The notes under the pieces: model-generated | Databases searched by the model: none | Seen by the model: the letters and a program-made list of their open reading frames with translations, nothing else | Told to the model about the DNA's origin: nothing | Program-made: the position numbers and the translations under genes | Source of the DNA: an uncultured Chromatiaceae bacterium | GTDB lineage: Bacteria; Pseudomonadota; Gammaproteobacteria; Chromatiales; Chromatiaceae | NCBI GenBank assembly: GCA_937923175.1 | Contig: CALALB010000090.1 | Span: 1-34,966 of the forward strand | Length of the DNA stretch: 34,966 nt | Direction: 5' to 3' | Shown here: positions 1 to 8,390 of the stretch, one piece after another | Layout of the letters: each line of letters begins with the position of its first letter | Position numbering within the stretch: the first letter of the stretch is position 1

Positions 1-90
1 AAATACCTCGACATGGACGAATTCAACGAATGGGCGGCCACCCAAAAATCAGCGGCTGATGACGGCAAGGTGGTTGCGCTTAACGGGTGA
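1..90 (+). CDS. Transposase, C-terminal fragment (IS256/mutator-like)
   Basis: Frame 1 is open from base 1 to a TGA at 88-90 and gives 29 residues beginning KYLDMDEFNEWAA and ending VVALNG. The right-hand copy extends the same frame upstream with the residues LLAEQNEVWQER. A charged and aromatic C-terminus of this kind (AEQN-x-W, then a YLDMDEF-like segment) resembles the tails of mutator/IS256-type transposases. No catalytic residue lies in the visible part, so the family is a judgement from the tail alone. The 5' part is missing because the window starts here. Confidence 0.55.
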   Translation, partial: KYLDMDEFNEWAATQKSAADDGKVVALNG

Positions 91-140
91 CGGGAAACGA
101 TTTACCGGATCGAATTTACAGCAAAAATTGGACTTGACCG
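1..140 (+). mobile_element. Right end of an insertion sequence (probably IS256/mutator-like), left copy, truncated by window edge
   Basis: Bases 1-140 are identical to the reverse complement of 34788-34927. The match stops abruptly at base 140, where the left flank continues with G and the right flank with C. The segment carries the last 29 codons of a transposase-like frame, then 50 untranslated bases up to the break, which is the usual layout of an IS end. The rest of the element lies outside the window. IS256-family membership is inferred from the C-terminal peptide and the layout only. Confidence 0.75.
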
Positions 141-265
141 GTTTAACAGGCAGCACCGACTATACCGAGCTCGCCTTTCTCGGGGGGCAGATCGGGATCT
201 ATGTGAGCAGCAAGGCGCAGAAGGAGGTCACCCCCGCTATCGGACAGTGGTTAAATGCCCGTTGA
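141..265 (+). pseudogene. C-terminal remnant of an unidentified gene cut by the IS
   Basis: Immediately after the IS end, the frame that closes at the TGA at 263-265 encodes about 40 residues (LTGSTDYTELAFLGGQ... ending in QWLNAR). It has an ordinary amino-acid composition but no start codon of its own; the open frame extends back into IS sequence. The simplest reading is the 3' end of a gene whose 5' part was separated by the IS insertion. I do not recognise the protein. Bases 266-515 that follow show no credible gene and only the leader of the next gene. Confidence 0.3.
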
Positions 266-515
266 GGGGCACTGGAAAAGCAGACCAATGGCGTCTTGCC
301 CGGCGGTTGGCAAGGACTCAACCCCAAGACCTCCGTCGATCGGATGCTCGGGTCAGGATCGGAGCGCTCCAAGGCAAGCGTTTCTTGAGGGTATTGGTCC
401 GAAGCGGGGACAAAAAATCCACCGCCTGCGGACCTCACCGGGTATCCTTGGCTTAGGATGACAACCCAATCCATTGTACTAGCACTAGCCGCATACCTTC
501 TGCCAAGGTCGCACC

Positions 516-1172
516 ATGAGCACTGCGCCTCTATCCCCCCCCAATCCCCGCTGGTTGCAACCCCTTTTGCCTTTTTGTCATACCAAAGGCTATCCCAAGC
601 ACTTCGATCTCATCCGGCAGGGTCAACCCGCTGAAACCCTGTATTATCTGCTCGAGGGATCGGTCTCGGTCTTGATGTATGACGCGGATGAGCGGCGTGA
701 GCTTTTGCTTGCCTATCTGAATCAGGGTGATTTCATCGGCGAGATGGGGCTATTCCTCCCCCAAAGTACCCGCAGTGTGATCGTGCGCACCCGAACCCCC
801 TGCCGGGTCGCCGAGATCACCTATCGACGGCTCGACTGGTTGCTTGACCATGAACTGGCAGGGGTGGCCAAAGAACTTCTGTATGCGATTGGCGCCCAGC
901 TGGCATTGCGTTTACAGCGGACCAGCCGCAAGGTGGGGGACCTCGCCTTTGTCGATGTCAGCGGCCGGATCGCCGGGGCCTTGCTCGAGCTTTGCAAACA
1001 ACCCGACGCCCAGACCCATCCCCAGGGAATGCAGGTCCGCATCACCCGCCAGGAGCTGGGTCATCTGGTCGGCTGCTCGCGCGAGATGGCGGGACGGGTG
1101 CTCAAGACGCTCGAGGAACAGGGTCTGATTGAGGTCAAGGGCAAGACCATCGTGGTCTACGGGGCACGCTGA
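516..1172 (+). CDS. crp: cAMP-receptor-type transcription regulator (Crp/Vfr)
   Basis: This 218-residue protein matches the Crp layout from end to end. An N-terminal cyclic-nucleotide-binding beta-roll covers about residues 25-120, with the phosphate-binding cassette GEMGLF and TRSVIVRT holding the Glu and Arg-Ser that contact cAMP in Crp. The dimer helix region ([15 protein letters not shown]) follows, and the C-terminal helix-turn-helix is [19 protein letters not shown]. The tail [10 protein letters not shown] is almost that of E. coli Crp. The high identity in the HTH predicts a Crp-like recognition site. An AAGG lies eight bases before the ATG. The 3' end overlaps the convergent trpC by 16 bases. 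Crp rather than Fnr is favoured because the N-terminal cysteine cluster is absent. Confidence 0.88.
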   Translation: MSTAPLSPPNPRWLQPLLPFCHTKGYPKHFDLIRQGQPAETLYYLLEGSVSVLMYDADERRELLLAYLNQGDFIGEMGLFLPQSTRSVIVRTRTPCRVAEITYRRLDWLLDHELAGVAKELLYAIGAQLALRLQRTSRKVGDLAFVDVSGRIAGALLELCKQPDAQTHPQGMQVRITRQELGHLVGCSREMAGRVLKTLEEQGLIEVKGKTIVVYGAR

Positions 1173-1966
1173 AAGAACAGCTGGGCCAGCGCCAACCTGG
1201 GATCAGGGGCGCGCATCAATGCCTCGCCCACCAGGAAGGCATTCACGCCATGGGCGCGCAATAAGGCGACATCGGCGGGGCTGGTGATCCCGCTTTCGGC
1301 AACGAGCAGCCGCTCTGGGGGTATCCGTCCCACTAGGCCAAGGGTGATCTCGAGGCTGACCTCGAAGTTGTGGAGATTGCGGTTGTTGACGCCGATCAGA
1401 TGCCCCGGGACCCGCAAGGCCCGATCCAATTCGGTGGCATCATGGACCTCGATGAGCACATCCAGACCCAGCTCTTGGGCCAGTCCATTGAGCTCGGCAA
1501 GCTGGGTGTCATCCAGACAGGCGACGATCAATAGGATGGCATCGGCACCGATGGCACGTGCCTCATAGACCTGGTAGGGATCGATGATGAAGTCTTTGCG
1601 AAGGACAGGCAGCGGACAGGCCGCGCGCGCCGCCTTGAGATCAGCCTCGCTGCCCTGAAAGAAATCCCTATCCGTTAGGACCGACAGGCAAGCCGCGCCC
1701 GCCTCAGCATAGGCGCGGGCAATGGCCGGCGGATCAAGGTCGGGACGCAATGGCCCTTTGCTGGGGCTGGCCCTTTTGATCTCGGCGATCACCGCCGGCT
1801 CACCTGCCGCCACCCGCCGCCTGAGGGCAGCCGCAAAACCGCGCGTTGGGCCAATGCTGGCTAAGAGCGCTACGAGCTCGGTTTGGGGCTGACTGAGCCG
1901 TCGCTCGGCGACCTCCTCGCGCTTGCGCTGGAGGATGGTCTTGAGGATATCTGGGGTTTTGTTCAT
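1157..1966 (-). CDS. trpC: Indole-3-glycerol-phosphate synthase
   Basis: TrpC closes the indole ring in tryptophan synthesis, turning carboxyphenylamino-deoxyribulose phosphate into indole-3-glycerol phosphate. The 269-residue, single-domain TIM barrel shows the family landmarks: [13 protein letters not shown] near the N-terminus, [14 protein letters not shown] with the catalytic Lys of beta-strand 1, [42 protein letters not shown] and [11 protein letters not shown]. It is the last of three co-directional trp genes and starts seven bases after the trpD stop. Length is normal for the monofunctional enzyme, with no TrpF fusion. The cytoplasmic enzyme is presumably co-transcribed with trpG and trpD. 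Confidence 0.96.
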   Translation of the reverse strand: MNKTPDILKTILQRKREEVAERRLSQPQTELVALLASIGPTRGFAAALRRRVAAGEPAVIAEIKRASPSKGPLRPDLDPPAIARAYAEAGAACLSVLTDRDFFQGSEADLKAARAACPLPVLRKDFIIDPYQVYEARAIGADAILLIVACLDDTQLAELNGLAQELGLDVLIEVHDATELDRALRVPGHLIGVNNRNLHNFEVSLEITLGLVGRIPPERLLVAESGITSPADVALLRAHGVNAFLVGEALMRAPDPRLALAQLFFQRAP

Positions 1967-1973
1967 GGTGATC

Positions 1974-2996
1974 TCATTGGAATCCTTGGGTCAGGGCCAC
2001 TAGGCGTTCTAGACGGCGCTGGGCCTCGCCGCTGTCGATGGCTTGGGCCGCCGCTCCAATACCGGCCGCCAGCGAATCGGCGCACCCGGCGACATAGATG
2101 GCAGCGCCCGCATTAAGTAAAACCATGTCGCGCCCCGGTCCCGGCTCACCGGCCAACACGCCCCGGATCATCGCTAGGCTTTCGGCTGGACCAGAGACCT
2201 GGATGGCGGCAATGGGGGAGCGTTTGAGCCCAAAGTCTTCAGGGGCGATGCTATAGGAATGGATCTCGCCGGCGCGCAGTTCGGCTACATCGGTACGCTC
2301 GGCGATACTGATCTCATCTAGGCCGTCGCGGGCATGGACCACCAGGACATGCCGACTGCCGAGCTGAAGCAAGACTTTGGCTAGGATCTCGAGCCAATCG
2401 GCGCTAAACACTCCCAACACCTGATTGGGGACGAAGGCCGGATTGGTCAGCGGCCCCAGGAGATTGAACAGGGTACGCACCCCCAGCTCGCGCCGCGGCC
2501 CGATCGCATGTTTCATGGCGCTGTGATGGAGAGGCGCAAACATGAAGCCAACCCCGACCTCGCGCACACAGCGGGCAATCTGCTCAGGCGTTAGTTCGAG
2601 CTTGACCCCGGCAGACTCTAGAACATCGGCGGCACCCGAATGGCTAGAGACCGAGCGATTGCCATGCTTGGCGACATGGCAGCCGGCGGCGGCGGCGACA
2701 AGGGCGCTGGCAGTGGAGACGTTAAAGGTGTTGGCACCATCGCCCCCAGTGCCGACGATGTCGACGAGATGCTCGATTCCATCGAGTTTGACAGGGGTGA
2801 CTAGGGCGCGCATGACGGCTGCGGCTGCGGCGATCTCGGTTGGGGTCTCGCCCTTCATGCGCAGGGCAACCAATAGGCCGGCAATCTGGGCAGGGGTTGC
2901 GCCGCCGATCATGATGTCGCGCATGACCGCTGCCATCTGTTCGTGGGTTAGATCATGCCGTTCGATACAGCGGGCGATGGCCTCTTTGATCTCCAT
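1974..2996 (-). CDS. trpD: Anthranilate phosphoribosyltransferase
   Basis: TrpD transfers a phosphoribosyl group from PRPP to anthranilate. The 340-residue protein carries the PRPP-binding loop [15 protein letters not shown] around residues 81-95 and the [18 protein letters not shown] segment that lines the anthranilate channel. [19 protein letters not shown] follows in the catalytic domain. The N-terminal helical region ([22 protein letters not shown]) is typical of the family. Its ATG shares one base with the TGA of trpG (TGATG), so the two genes are probably translationally coupled. It is monofunctional, with no TrpG fusion as found in enterobacteria. Confidence 0.97.
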   Translation of the reverse strand: MEIKEAIARCIERHDLTHEQMAAVMRDIMIGGATPAQIAGLLVALRMKGETPTEIAAAAAVMRALVTPVKLDGIEHLVDIVGTGGDGANTFNVSTASALVAAAAGCHVAKHGNRSVSSHSGAADVLESAGVKLELTPEQIARCVREVGVGFMFAPLHHSAMKHAIGPRRELGVRTLFNLLGPLTNPAFVPNQVLGVFSADWLEILAKVLLQLGSRHVLVVHARDGLDEISIAERTDVAELRAGEIHSYSIAPEDFGLKRSPIAAIQVSGPAESLAMIRGVLAGEPGPGRDMVLLNAGAAIYVAGCADSLAAGIGAAAQAIDSGEAQRRLERLVALTQGFQ

Positions 2997-3577
2997 CAGC
3001 GACCCTCTAAAAAGTTTTGCAATAGGCGGTGACCATGCTCGGTAAGGATAGATTCAGGATGAAATTGCACCCCATGGATTGGCAGCTCACGGTGCCTTAT
3101 CCCCATGATGCACTCAGGGACACCCTCGGCGGTCTGTGTCCAGGCGGTGACCTCCAGGCAAGCCGGCAGGGTTTCGGGGTCGATCACCAGGGAATGATAA
3201 CGGGTTGCGGTGAATGGACTAGGTAAACCGCTGAAGACACCGCAAGCCTGATGATGGATAAGCGAGGTTTTACCATGCATCACCTCGGGGGCCCGGATGA
3301 TCCGGCCGCCAAACGCCTGGCCGATTGCCTGATGCCCGAGACAGACGCCGAAGATTGGCACCCGCCCACCCAGACGCTTGATTAGAGCCACTGAGATACC
3401 TGCTTCGGATGGGGTGCAGGGTCCGGGGGAGATGACCAGCTGCTCCGGGTCAAGGGCTATGACCTCCTCGACCGTCAATTCGTCGTTGCGCACGACCCGC
3501 GTCTCAACCCCAAGCTCGCCGAAATATTGCACCAGGTTGTAGGTAAATGAATCATAGTTATCGATCATTAGAAGCAT
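2996..3577 (-). CDS. trpG: Anthranilate synthase component II, glutamine amidotransferase
   Basis: This 193-residue class I glutamine amidotransferase supplies ammonia to TrpE for anthranilate synthesis; such subunits often serve 4-amino-4-deoxychorismate synthase as well. Diagnostic features are the N-terminal [17 protein letters not shown], the oxyanion strand VISPGPCTP, the nucleophile elbow [16 protein letters not shown] with the active Cys, and the HGVQFHPES box with the catalytic His and Glu. It overlaps trpD by one base. No trpE lies in the window; the upstream neighbour is dsrR, more than 400 bases away. The bases just before the ATG are C-rich in the transcript and show no Shine-Dalgarno. 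Confidence 0.95.
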   Translation of the reverse strand: MLLMIDNYDSFTYNLVQYFGELGVETRVVRNDELTVEEVIALDPEQLVISPGPCTPSEAGISVALIKRLGGRVPIFGVCLGHQAIGQAFGGRIIRAPEVMHGKTSLIHHQACGVFSGLPSPFTATRYHSLVIDPETLPACLEVTAWTQTAEGVPECIMGIRHRELPIHGVQFHPESILTEHGHRLLQNFLEGR

Positions 3578-3688
3578 GGGGGGCCTATCATATTGTCATG
3601 AACTCTGTCGCGTAGAAATGAGGGGAGATGAGTGAGAAGTGAGCACTCCCTCCTCGATCACCGCGGCGAAGACCTATCCAGTGGATTG

Positions 3689-3710
3689 CGTTCCGGCTTG
3701 CGCCGGAACG
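3689..3710. repeat. REP-like perfect hairpin (9-bp stem, TTGC loop)
   Basis: CGTTCCGGC, a four-base TTGC loop, then GCCGGAACG. The arm sequence resembles dispersed intergenic repeats of many proteobacteria that, when translated, give PAQAG-like peptides. Only one copy was noticed in this window. On either strand it could also help end or stabilise transcripts. No T-run follows it on the minus strand, so it is not a classical terminator for dsr. Confidence 0.6.
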
Positions 3711-3825
3711 AGGTTTGCCTGGTTTTTGGGCCCGGCGATCCATCTCGACCACCGCCAGGATATCCGCTGATTTGGCCTAGGTGACAACCCTTCCCCGACC
3801 CTGACCTGTGGTGAAGCGAAGCTCG

Positions 3826-3846
3826 CCTGGCGCATGACGCGCCAGG
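3826..3846. repeat. Perfect inverted repeat, 8-bp stem
   Basis: CCTGGCGC, loop ATGAC, GCGCCAGG. It lies 168 bases downstream of the dsrR stop. No T-run follows on the minus strand. It is a plausible 3'-end stabilising or Rho-associated structure of the dsr transcript, but this is inference. Confidence 0.45.
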
Positions 3847-4013
3847 AGATCCGGACCACCCCTCCCCGCCCTTGATCCTTAGTGAGTCTCTGAGCCAGAC
3901 GCGGCTCCTGCCGGGGCCTCGGATCCATGATCGCCAGACCAAAATAGCGCCCACCCGGGTTGATCATCTGGAAACCGCCAGACCGCTTGCACCAAGCAGA
4001 GCAATTGTTTCGT

Positions 4014-4328
4014 TTAATTCTCGGTTGGTGGACGATAAGTAGGGTCTTTGGGATTGAGAAAAATGAAATGAAACTGACCTGGTTCGAGTTCGACATAATC
4101 CAGGGTGGCCTCGTCAAGCAGCGGGACATACTCGGGATCCATGATGATCTCGATCCCTTCGCACTGGATCCGGATATCGTCCTCCTCCGGATCGTCGAAA
4201 CCCATCCGATAATCGATGCTCCCATCCGGTTTGCGCCCGGCGGCCAGGCGCAGACACATACCCTCGGTGCCGCCTTGTTTGGCCGCCTTGAGAACTTGTT
4301 CGGCGGCAGCGGGTGTCAGCTTGAACAT
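4014..4328 (-). CDS. dsrR: DsrR, A-type iron-sulfur carrier homologue lacking the cluster cysteines
   Basis: This 104-residue protein of the IscA/SufA fold begins MFKLTPAAAEQVL. The ATG at 4328 is chosen over an upstream in-frame codon (4370) because it gives the known length of DsrR and follows a GGGGGA box. The region where A-type carriers hold Cys-Gly-Cys reads HFIFLNPKDPTYRPP, and the first cluster cysteine position is also not Cys. It does contain two other cysteines (GMCLRL and IQCEGI). A. vinosum DsrR likewise lacks the cluster ligands and is known to affect dsr expression rather than act as a carrier. It is the last dsr gene here, 53 bases after dsrN. Confidence 0.9.
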   Translation of the reverse strand: MFKLTPAAAEQVLKAAKQGGTEGMCLRLAAGRKPDGSIDYRMGFDDPEEDDIRIQCEGIEIIMDPEYVPLLDEATLDYVELEPGQFHFIFLNPKDPTYRPPTEN

Positions 4329-4381
4329 CTCGGGTCCCCCCGTCAGACGGGCAAGCCAGCGGTTGCCCATACGGATTTGAT

Positions 4382-5779
4382 TTAGACCGTTTGCAGCGTT
4401 CGCCGGACATGGGCCAGGAAACGGTCGGTCCAGCGGTGCCCGGCAGTGGCACGCAGATGGCTATAACAGGCAAACAGATTGTCCTGAACGATGCCATCAT
4501 GCACGCCATCGATCCCTCGGCCGCGACGCAGGAGATAACCATAGCGCCAGTTGGGATCCGGATCTAGGATCAGCGAGTGATGAAACTCATGGGCGGGGAT
4601 CTCGGAGGGCTCACCCCCTAAGCGCGGCCAGGGAAAATGCTCGGTCTCGACAAGCCTGACATAGCCCCGCCCCTGCGGCTCGGGTCGCATCTCGATCTCG
4701 GCGGAAAGCGCCCCAACCATCTCCCGCCGCTCATTGCCCCAGCGGATCGCTCGACATAGATACATCAGCCCGCCGCATTCGGCATAGACCGGACGGCCGG
4801 CAGCGATAAAGGTGCGGATCGCCGCGCGCAGCGAACGATTGGCCTCAAGTTCGGCCATATGACACTCGGGAAAGCCCCCGCCGATGAAAAGCGCATCGAC
4901 CTCAGGCAGATTGGGATCGACCAGGGGGCTAAAGGGCACGAGCTCAGCGCCGCCTTGGATCAGGGCATCCAGATCATCGGGATAATAAAACCCAAAGGCG
5001 GCATCGCGCGCGATCCCGATGCGCAGCCCTCTACACCCCTCTTGCGCCAGTTCGGGCCAGGGGATCGCCAGGGCCGGAGTAGACTGGACTAAGGGATGCG
5101 CCCGGCGAGCGATCGCTAACAAGGACCCCAGATCGAGATAGGCGGCAATCCGCCCAGCGATGGTCTCGATCACCGCTTCGGCATCTCGGGTCTCGTTGCT
5201 TGGGATCAGACCCAGATGACGCTCAGGGATGGCAATCCCTGTATCGCGCGGTACCAGCCCGAGCACTGGCAGGTCTGTATAATGCTCGACGATCCCCCGC
5301 AGGTTCTCGCCATGCCGCCCGCCGCCGACCTTATTGAGGATAACCCCGGCGAGTTCGAGCCCAGGATCAAAGGCCTGATACCCCAGGAGCAAAGGGGCGA
5401 CCCCGCGCCCTAGGCCCTGGCAATTGACGATCAGGATTACCGGCGATCCCAGCAGTTTGGCAAGCTCGGCATTGCTGTGCGCGCCCTTGAGATCCGTGCT
5501 GTCGAACAGACCGACATTGCCCTCGATGACTCCAAGTTCAGCATCAGCCAGCCCCCGGGCGAAAAGGGTCTGGATCTCGGCCTCGGACATGGTATGAAAA
5601 TCGAGGTTGAAACAGGGCCGGCCAGCTGCCTGGGCAAGCCAGAGCGGATCGATATAATCCGGTCCTTTTTTGAAGGGCTGGACCCTATGCCCGCGCCGGC
5701 GCAGGGCTCCGCACAGTCCGATGGCTATGGTCGTTTTGCCCGATGACTTCTGGGGCGCGGCGAGATAGAGATGGGGCAT
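4382..5779 (-). CDS. dsrN: DsrN, siroheme amidase-like cobyrinic acid a,c-diamide synthase homologue
   Basis: A 465-residue CobB/CbiA-family protein. The N-terminal dethiobiotin-synthase-like domain has the P-loop AAPQKSSGKTT (residues 8-17) and the KKGPDYIDPLW segment. The C-terminal half is a class I-type amidotransferase with the nucleophile Cys in YAECGGLMYL and a late EFHHS histidine segment. In sulfur oxidisers and sulfate reducers it is thought to amidate siroheme for DsrAB. The ATG at 5779 is preferred; a GTG five codons upstream is possible, and neither has a strong Shine-Dalgarno. It lies 46 bases after dsrP. Genuine cobalamin synthesis enzymes look alike, but dsr context decides the name. 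Confidence 0.93.
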   Translation of the reverse strand: MPHLYLAAPQKSSGKTTIAIGLCGALRRRGHRVQPFKKGPDYIDPLWLAQAAGRPCFNLDFHTMSEAEIQTLFARGLADAELGVIEGNVGLFDSTDLKGAHSNAELAKLLGSPVILIVNCQGLGRGVAPLLLGYQAFDPGLELAGVILNKVGGGRHGENLRGIVEHYTDLPVLGLVPRDTGIAIPERHLGLIPSNETRDAEAVIETIAGRIAAYLDLGSLLAIARRAHPLVQSTPALAIPWPELAQEGCRGLRIGIARDAAFGFYYPDDLDALIQGGAELVPFSPLVDPNLPEVDALFIGGGFPECHMAELEANRSLRAAIRTFIAAGRPVYAECGGLMYLCRAIRWGNERREMVGALSAEIEMRPEPQGRGYVRLVETEHFPWPRLGGEPSEIPAHEFHHSLILDPDPNWRYGYLLRRGRGIDGVHDGIVQDNLFACYSHLRATAGHRWTDRFLAHVRRTLQTV

Positions 5780-5825
5780 GGCAGACAAACCCACCGGCGG
5801 GGCTCAAATCCGCCGGCGGCAGGGA

Positions 5826-7085
5826 TCAGGCAGGCTTGACCGCGACGGCCTCGGCGAGCTCCTCCTCATCTGGAGCCACCACCTCATCGGCGAGGGATTC
5901 AGGCAAAAATTGCAGGACACGCACGCCGACGAGGGTGATCAGCAAGGATACAGCCACCCCCCCGATCCCCAGCAGGATCTCGGGGATGCTCGGCCAGTAG
6001 GTTGCCGCCGCGCCCTGGACACCGTCATCGAAACCGGACTCGAGGAGTGTATGGCCAGGAAACATGGCCAAGGGAAAGGCTTGACTGCCGATGATGATCA
6101 CATACATGGCCGCAAAACCGCCTAGGATCACCAGGGTGCAGGCGGCAATGATCCAGGTACGCTGCTCGCGCAGAACGGGATGATACAGAATCCACAGGGG
6201 CGCAAGACTGCCTAATAGAATCCAGCCCGCCCAAAAGACTAAGGTATAGAACCCGCCGTTCAGCAAGAGCCAGTGCTCGAAGGCATCCTTCTTGGCCATA
6301 TACAGGTTGGTCAGGTGATAGACCAGGACGAAATAGAGTGTGAGTGCGGCGAACAGGGCAAGCAGGTTGCGCAGCCGGCGTAGCAGGCGTGGTCCGATCG
6401 GGCGCCCCTCCTCATCAAAGCAGAAAAAGAGCACTAGCATCAAAACGGCCAGCCCATAGGCCAGCGAGAGCGCGACGAACATCGGGCCCAGGATCGCGGC
6501 ATCATAGGCCTGGCGCGCGACCAGGAAACCAAAGATCGAGCCGGTACCTGTCGTTAGGGCCAAACGCCAGATCAGGGCAAGGACCCCGATGGGATAATTG
6601 AAGGGCGCACCCTGACGGTCGGCCATCGACCAGAGATAGGCGATGACGATCGCGATAAAACCGGTATAGAGATAGATATTCCAGGCAAAGATCGAGCTGA
6701 AATTGTAATGGGTCATGGCCACGATGAGGCGTTCGGGCCGCCCTAGATCGGTGACCAGGATCAAGAGCCCCCCTACGAGCAGGGCCACTGCCAATAGACC
6801 CGAGAGTCGGCCCAGGGGCTTATAGATCGGTTTTTTAAAGACGGTTCCGATCGAGGCGAGATTCAGGGCTCCTGAGGCAGCGATGATCAAAAAGACGGCA
6901 AAAACATGCGGCATCCCCCAGACCACCGAGTTACTCATCCCGGTGACCCAATGACCCTCGTGTTCCAAATACCCGAAGGACAGCGCCCCGATGCCGATCA
7001 GCGCTGCGAGATAACCGATCAGGCTCCAGTAGCGCTGGGGCGAGATGCGCCATTCGCGATAGACAATGCGTTTCATCGGTGTCAT
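5826..7085 (-). CDS. dsrP: DsrP, NrfD-type quinol-interacting membrane subunit
   Basis: DsrP is the large membrane subunit of the DsrMKJOP complex and exchanges electrons with the quinone pool. The 419-residue protein has about ten hydrophobic segments typical of NrfD/PsrC proteins: YWSLIGYLAALIGIGALSFG near the N-terminus, LGRPERL after the third segment, and a last helix before the charged tail EEELAEAVAVKPA. There is no cofactor motif, as expected for the family. It starts 41 bases after dsrO, its electron-transfer partner. ATG 7085 follows a GAGG; an ATG three codons later is equally possible. Confidence 0.93.
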   Translation of the reverse strand: MTPMKRIVYREWRISPQRYWSLIGYLAALIGIGALSFGYLEHEGHWVTGMSNSVVWGMPHVFAVFLIIAASGALNLASIGTVFKKPIYKPLGRLSGLLAVALLVGGLLILVTDLGRPERLIVAMTHYNFSSIFAWNIYLYTGFIAIVIAYLWSMADRQGAPFNYPIGVLALIWRLALTTGTGSIFGFLVARQAYDAAILGPMFVALSLAYGLAVLMLVLFFCFDEEGRPIGPRLLRRLRNLLALFAALTLYFVLVYHLTNLYMAKKDAFEHWLLLNGGFYTLVFWAGWILLGSLAPLWILYHPVLREQRTWIIAACTLVILGGFAAMYVIIIGSQAFPLAMFPGHTLLESGFDDGVQGAAATYWPSIPEILLGIGGVAVSLLITLVGVRVLQFLPESLADEVVAPDEEELAEAVAVKPA

Positions 7086-7126
7086 GGTGTTACATCCTCG
7101 CTGGATGCGCCGGCTGTATCCGTGAT

Positions 7127-7936
7127 CTAGATCCCCGCATAGCGCACGCCGGTATTAAGCTCGAGATCCTCGCGGATCTGGCGGTTTTGGATCTCGCGCA
7201 TTCGCCGGCGGATAGGACTCTCAGGGTCCTCGAGGTCGCCGAACAGTATGGCATGATGCCCAGTCTCGGCACAGGCGTCAGCACAGGCGGTGGAGTCTTG
7301 GCCATAGTCGCGGCGATGGACGCAGAGGTTACAGCTCTCGACACAGCCCTTGCCGCGCGGCACTGCGGTCAATTGGCCGGTGGTGTTGTGATGGATGAAG
7401 CTACGCGCCTTATAGGGACAGGCCATCATGCAATAGCGACAGCCGATACAAAGATGACGATCGACCATGACGATGCCATCGGCGCGCCTGAACGAGGCCC
7501 CCGTCGGGCAGACATCGACACAGGGTGGATGCTCGCAATGCTGGCACATCAGCGGAAACTGAGTGATCCGTCCGGTCTGATGGTCTTGAAGCTTGATCTT
7601 GCGGATCCAAACGGCCTTTTGCCGTTCCCATTTGTTTGGCGAACCCGCTGGGATTTGCAGGTCCAGGCCATTCTCATGGTCGCAGGCATCGATACAGGCC
7701 CTACAGCCCTTTGCACATTTATCGGTCTCGATTAAAAGACCCCAGCGCACCCTGTTGGTGACCGGCGCGGTCTCCGCCTGGGCCGACAGGGTTTGCAGGA
7801 TCACCCCTGGGGCAACCAGGGCAGCCGCGCCTAACCCAGCTGCAGCGCCGATCAAGGAACGGCGAGCCCTATCGATCCCCGCCTCAGTTTGATCGCTGAT
7901 CTCGGCTTGCTCTTGGGTAGCATTCAGAGGCTGCAT
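7127..7936 (-). CDS. dsrO: DsrO, periplasmic iron-sulfur protein with Tat signal
   Basis: A 269-residue ferredoxin-like subunit of DsrMKJOP. After a polar stretch of 24 residues comes a twin-arginine signal (ARRSLIGAAAG) and a hydrophobic core, so it is exported folded. The mature part has the four-cluster pattern of NrfC/DmsB proteins: CAKGCRACIDAC, CQHCEHPPCVDVCPTGA, CIGCRYCMMACPYKA and CVESCNLC. It should relay electrons between the haem protein DsrJ and the membrane protein DsrP. It starts two bases after the dsrJ stop. Confidence 0.95.
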   Translation of the reverse strand: MQPLNATQEQAEISDQTEAGIDRARRSLIGAAAGLGAAALVAPGVILQTLSAQAETAPVTNRVRWGLLIETDKCAKGCRACIDACDHENGLDLQIPAGSPNKWERQKAVWIRKIKLQDHQTGRITQFPLMCQHCEHPPCVDVCPTGASFRRADGIVMVDRHLCIGCRYCMMACPYKARSFIHHNTTGQLTAVPRGKGCVESCNLCVHRRDYGQDSTACADACAETGHHAILFGDLEDPESPIRRRMREIQNRQIREDLELNTGVRYAGI

Positions 7937-7938
7937 CT

Positions 7939-8373
7939 TCAGCGCCCTCCCCCATCGGTCGAACCGCCCGCGCTCGCTGACCGAGTCGCGCCTGGCCGGT
8001 TGGGGACAGAGGCATGGCAGTCAAAGCAGTCGAGCTTGACCGATGCATAGCGATGGCAGGCACCACAGAACTGATCTGGCTGATTGATCGGGCGCGGCTT
8101 ATGCTGGGCGTCATAGCTGATATGACAATCGATACAGCCTGCAAGGCTGTATTTGGTATCGCGGACGCCCTGATGGACAGTCACAATGCGCTGATGCTTG
8201 ATGAACTCCATATGCATGCGCCGCATGCGCTCGGTTGGTTCGACACAAGACGACAGCCCTGCGGCACGCGACCCCTCGACCACATAACGCCTGATCTCCG
8301 CCGCCTTGGCAGAGACCCAGGCACCTGCGATAAGACCAATGGCGAGGATTGCCATGACTGTGGCTTTAGCCAT
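7939..8373 (-). CDS. dsrJ: DsrJ, membrane-anchored triheme cytochrome c
   Basis: A 144-residue protein with an N-terminal hydrophobic anchor or signal (residues 4-25) and three CXXCH haem sites: CIDCH (80-84), CGACH (103-107) and CFDCH (116-120). Cys43 in GLSSCVEP corresponds to the unusual cysteine axial ligand described for A. vinosum DsrJ, and the nearby Met/His-rich stretch supplies other ligands. The ATG at 8373 is preferred because a GGAGG lies five bases upstream; a frame-open ATG at 8394 would overlap the dsrL stop. It faces the periplasm and belongs to DsrMKJOP. Confidence 0.95.
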   Translation of the reverse strand: MAKATVMAILAIGLIAGAWVSAKAAEIRRYVVEGSRAAGLSSCVEPTERMRRMHMEFIKHQRIVTVHQGVRDTKYSLAGCIDCHISYDAQHKPRPINQPDQFCGACHRYASVKLDCFDCHASVPNRPGATRSASAGGSTDGGGR

Positions 8374-8390
8374 CGACGCCTCCAGGATCC

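Larger units (their letters stand above)
3578..4013. other. 436-base gap between trpG and dsrR, where dsrS would be expected
   Basis: No credible gene is seen here. Open frames on the minus strand run through the segment, but they enter from within dsrR in another frame and have no recognisable domain. Two perfect hairpins (3689-3710 and 3826-3846) lie in it. Both flanking genes are on the minus strand, so it must hold the end of the dsr transcript and probably the trpG promoter. A TATGAT-like hexamer on the minus strand near 3589-3594 is a possible -10 without a clear -35. Confidence 0.6.

Noticed and set aside
3674-4225. A minus-strand open frame through the dsrR-trpG gap, considered as a dsrS remnant
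   Set aside because: It overlaps dsrR in another frame, its sequence is low in structure and ends inside the REP-like hairpin. No DsrS-like feature could be named.
4382-5779. Cobalamin synthesis gene cobB/cbiA instead of dsrN
   Set aside because: The family is the same, but its position between dsrP and dsrR matches dsrN and no other cobalamin gene is nearby.
7079-7735. A 218-codon plus-strand open frame opposite dsrO
   Set aside because: It is antisense to the iron-sulfur motifs of dsrO and has no domain.
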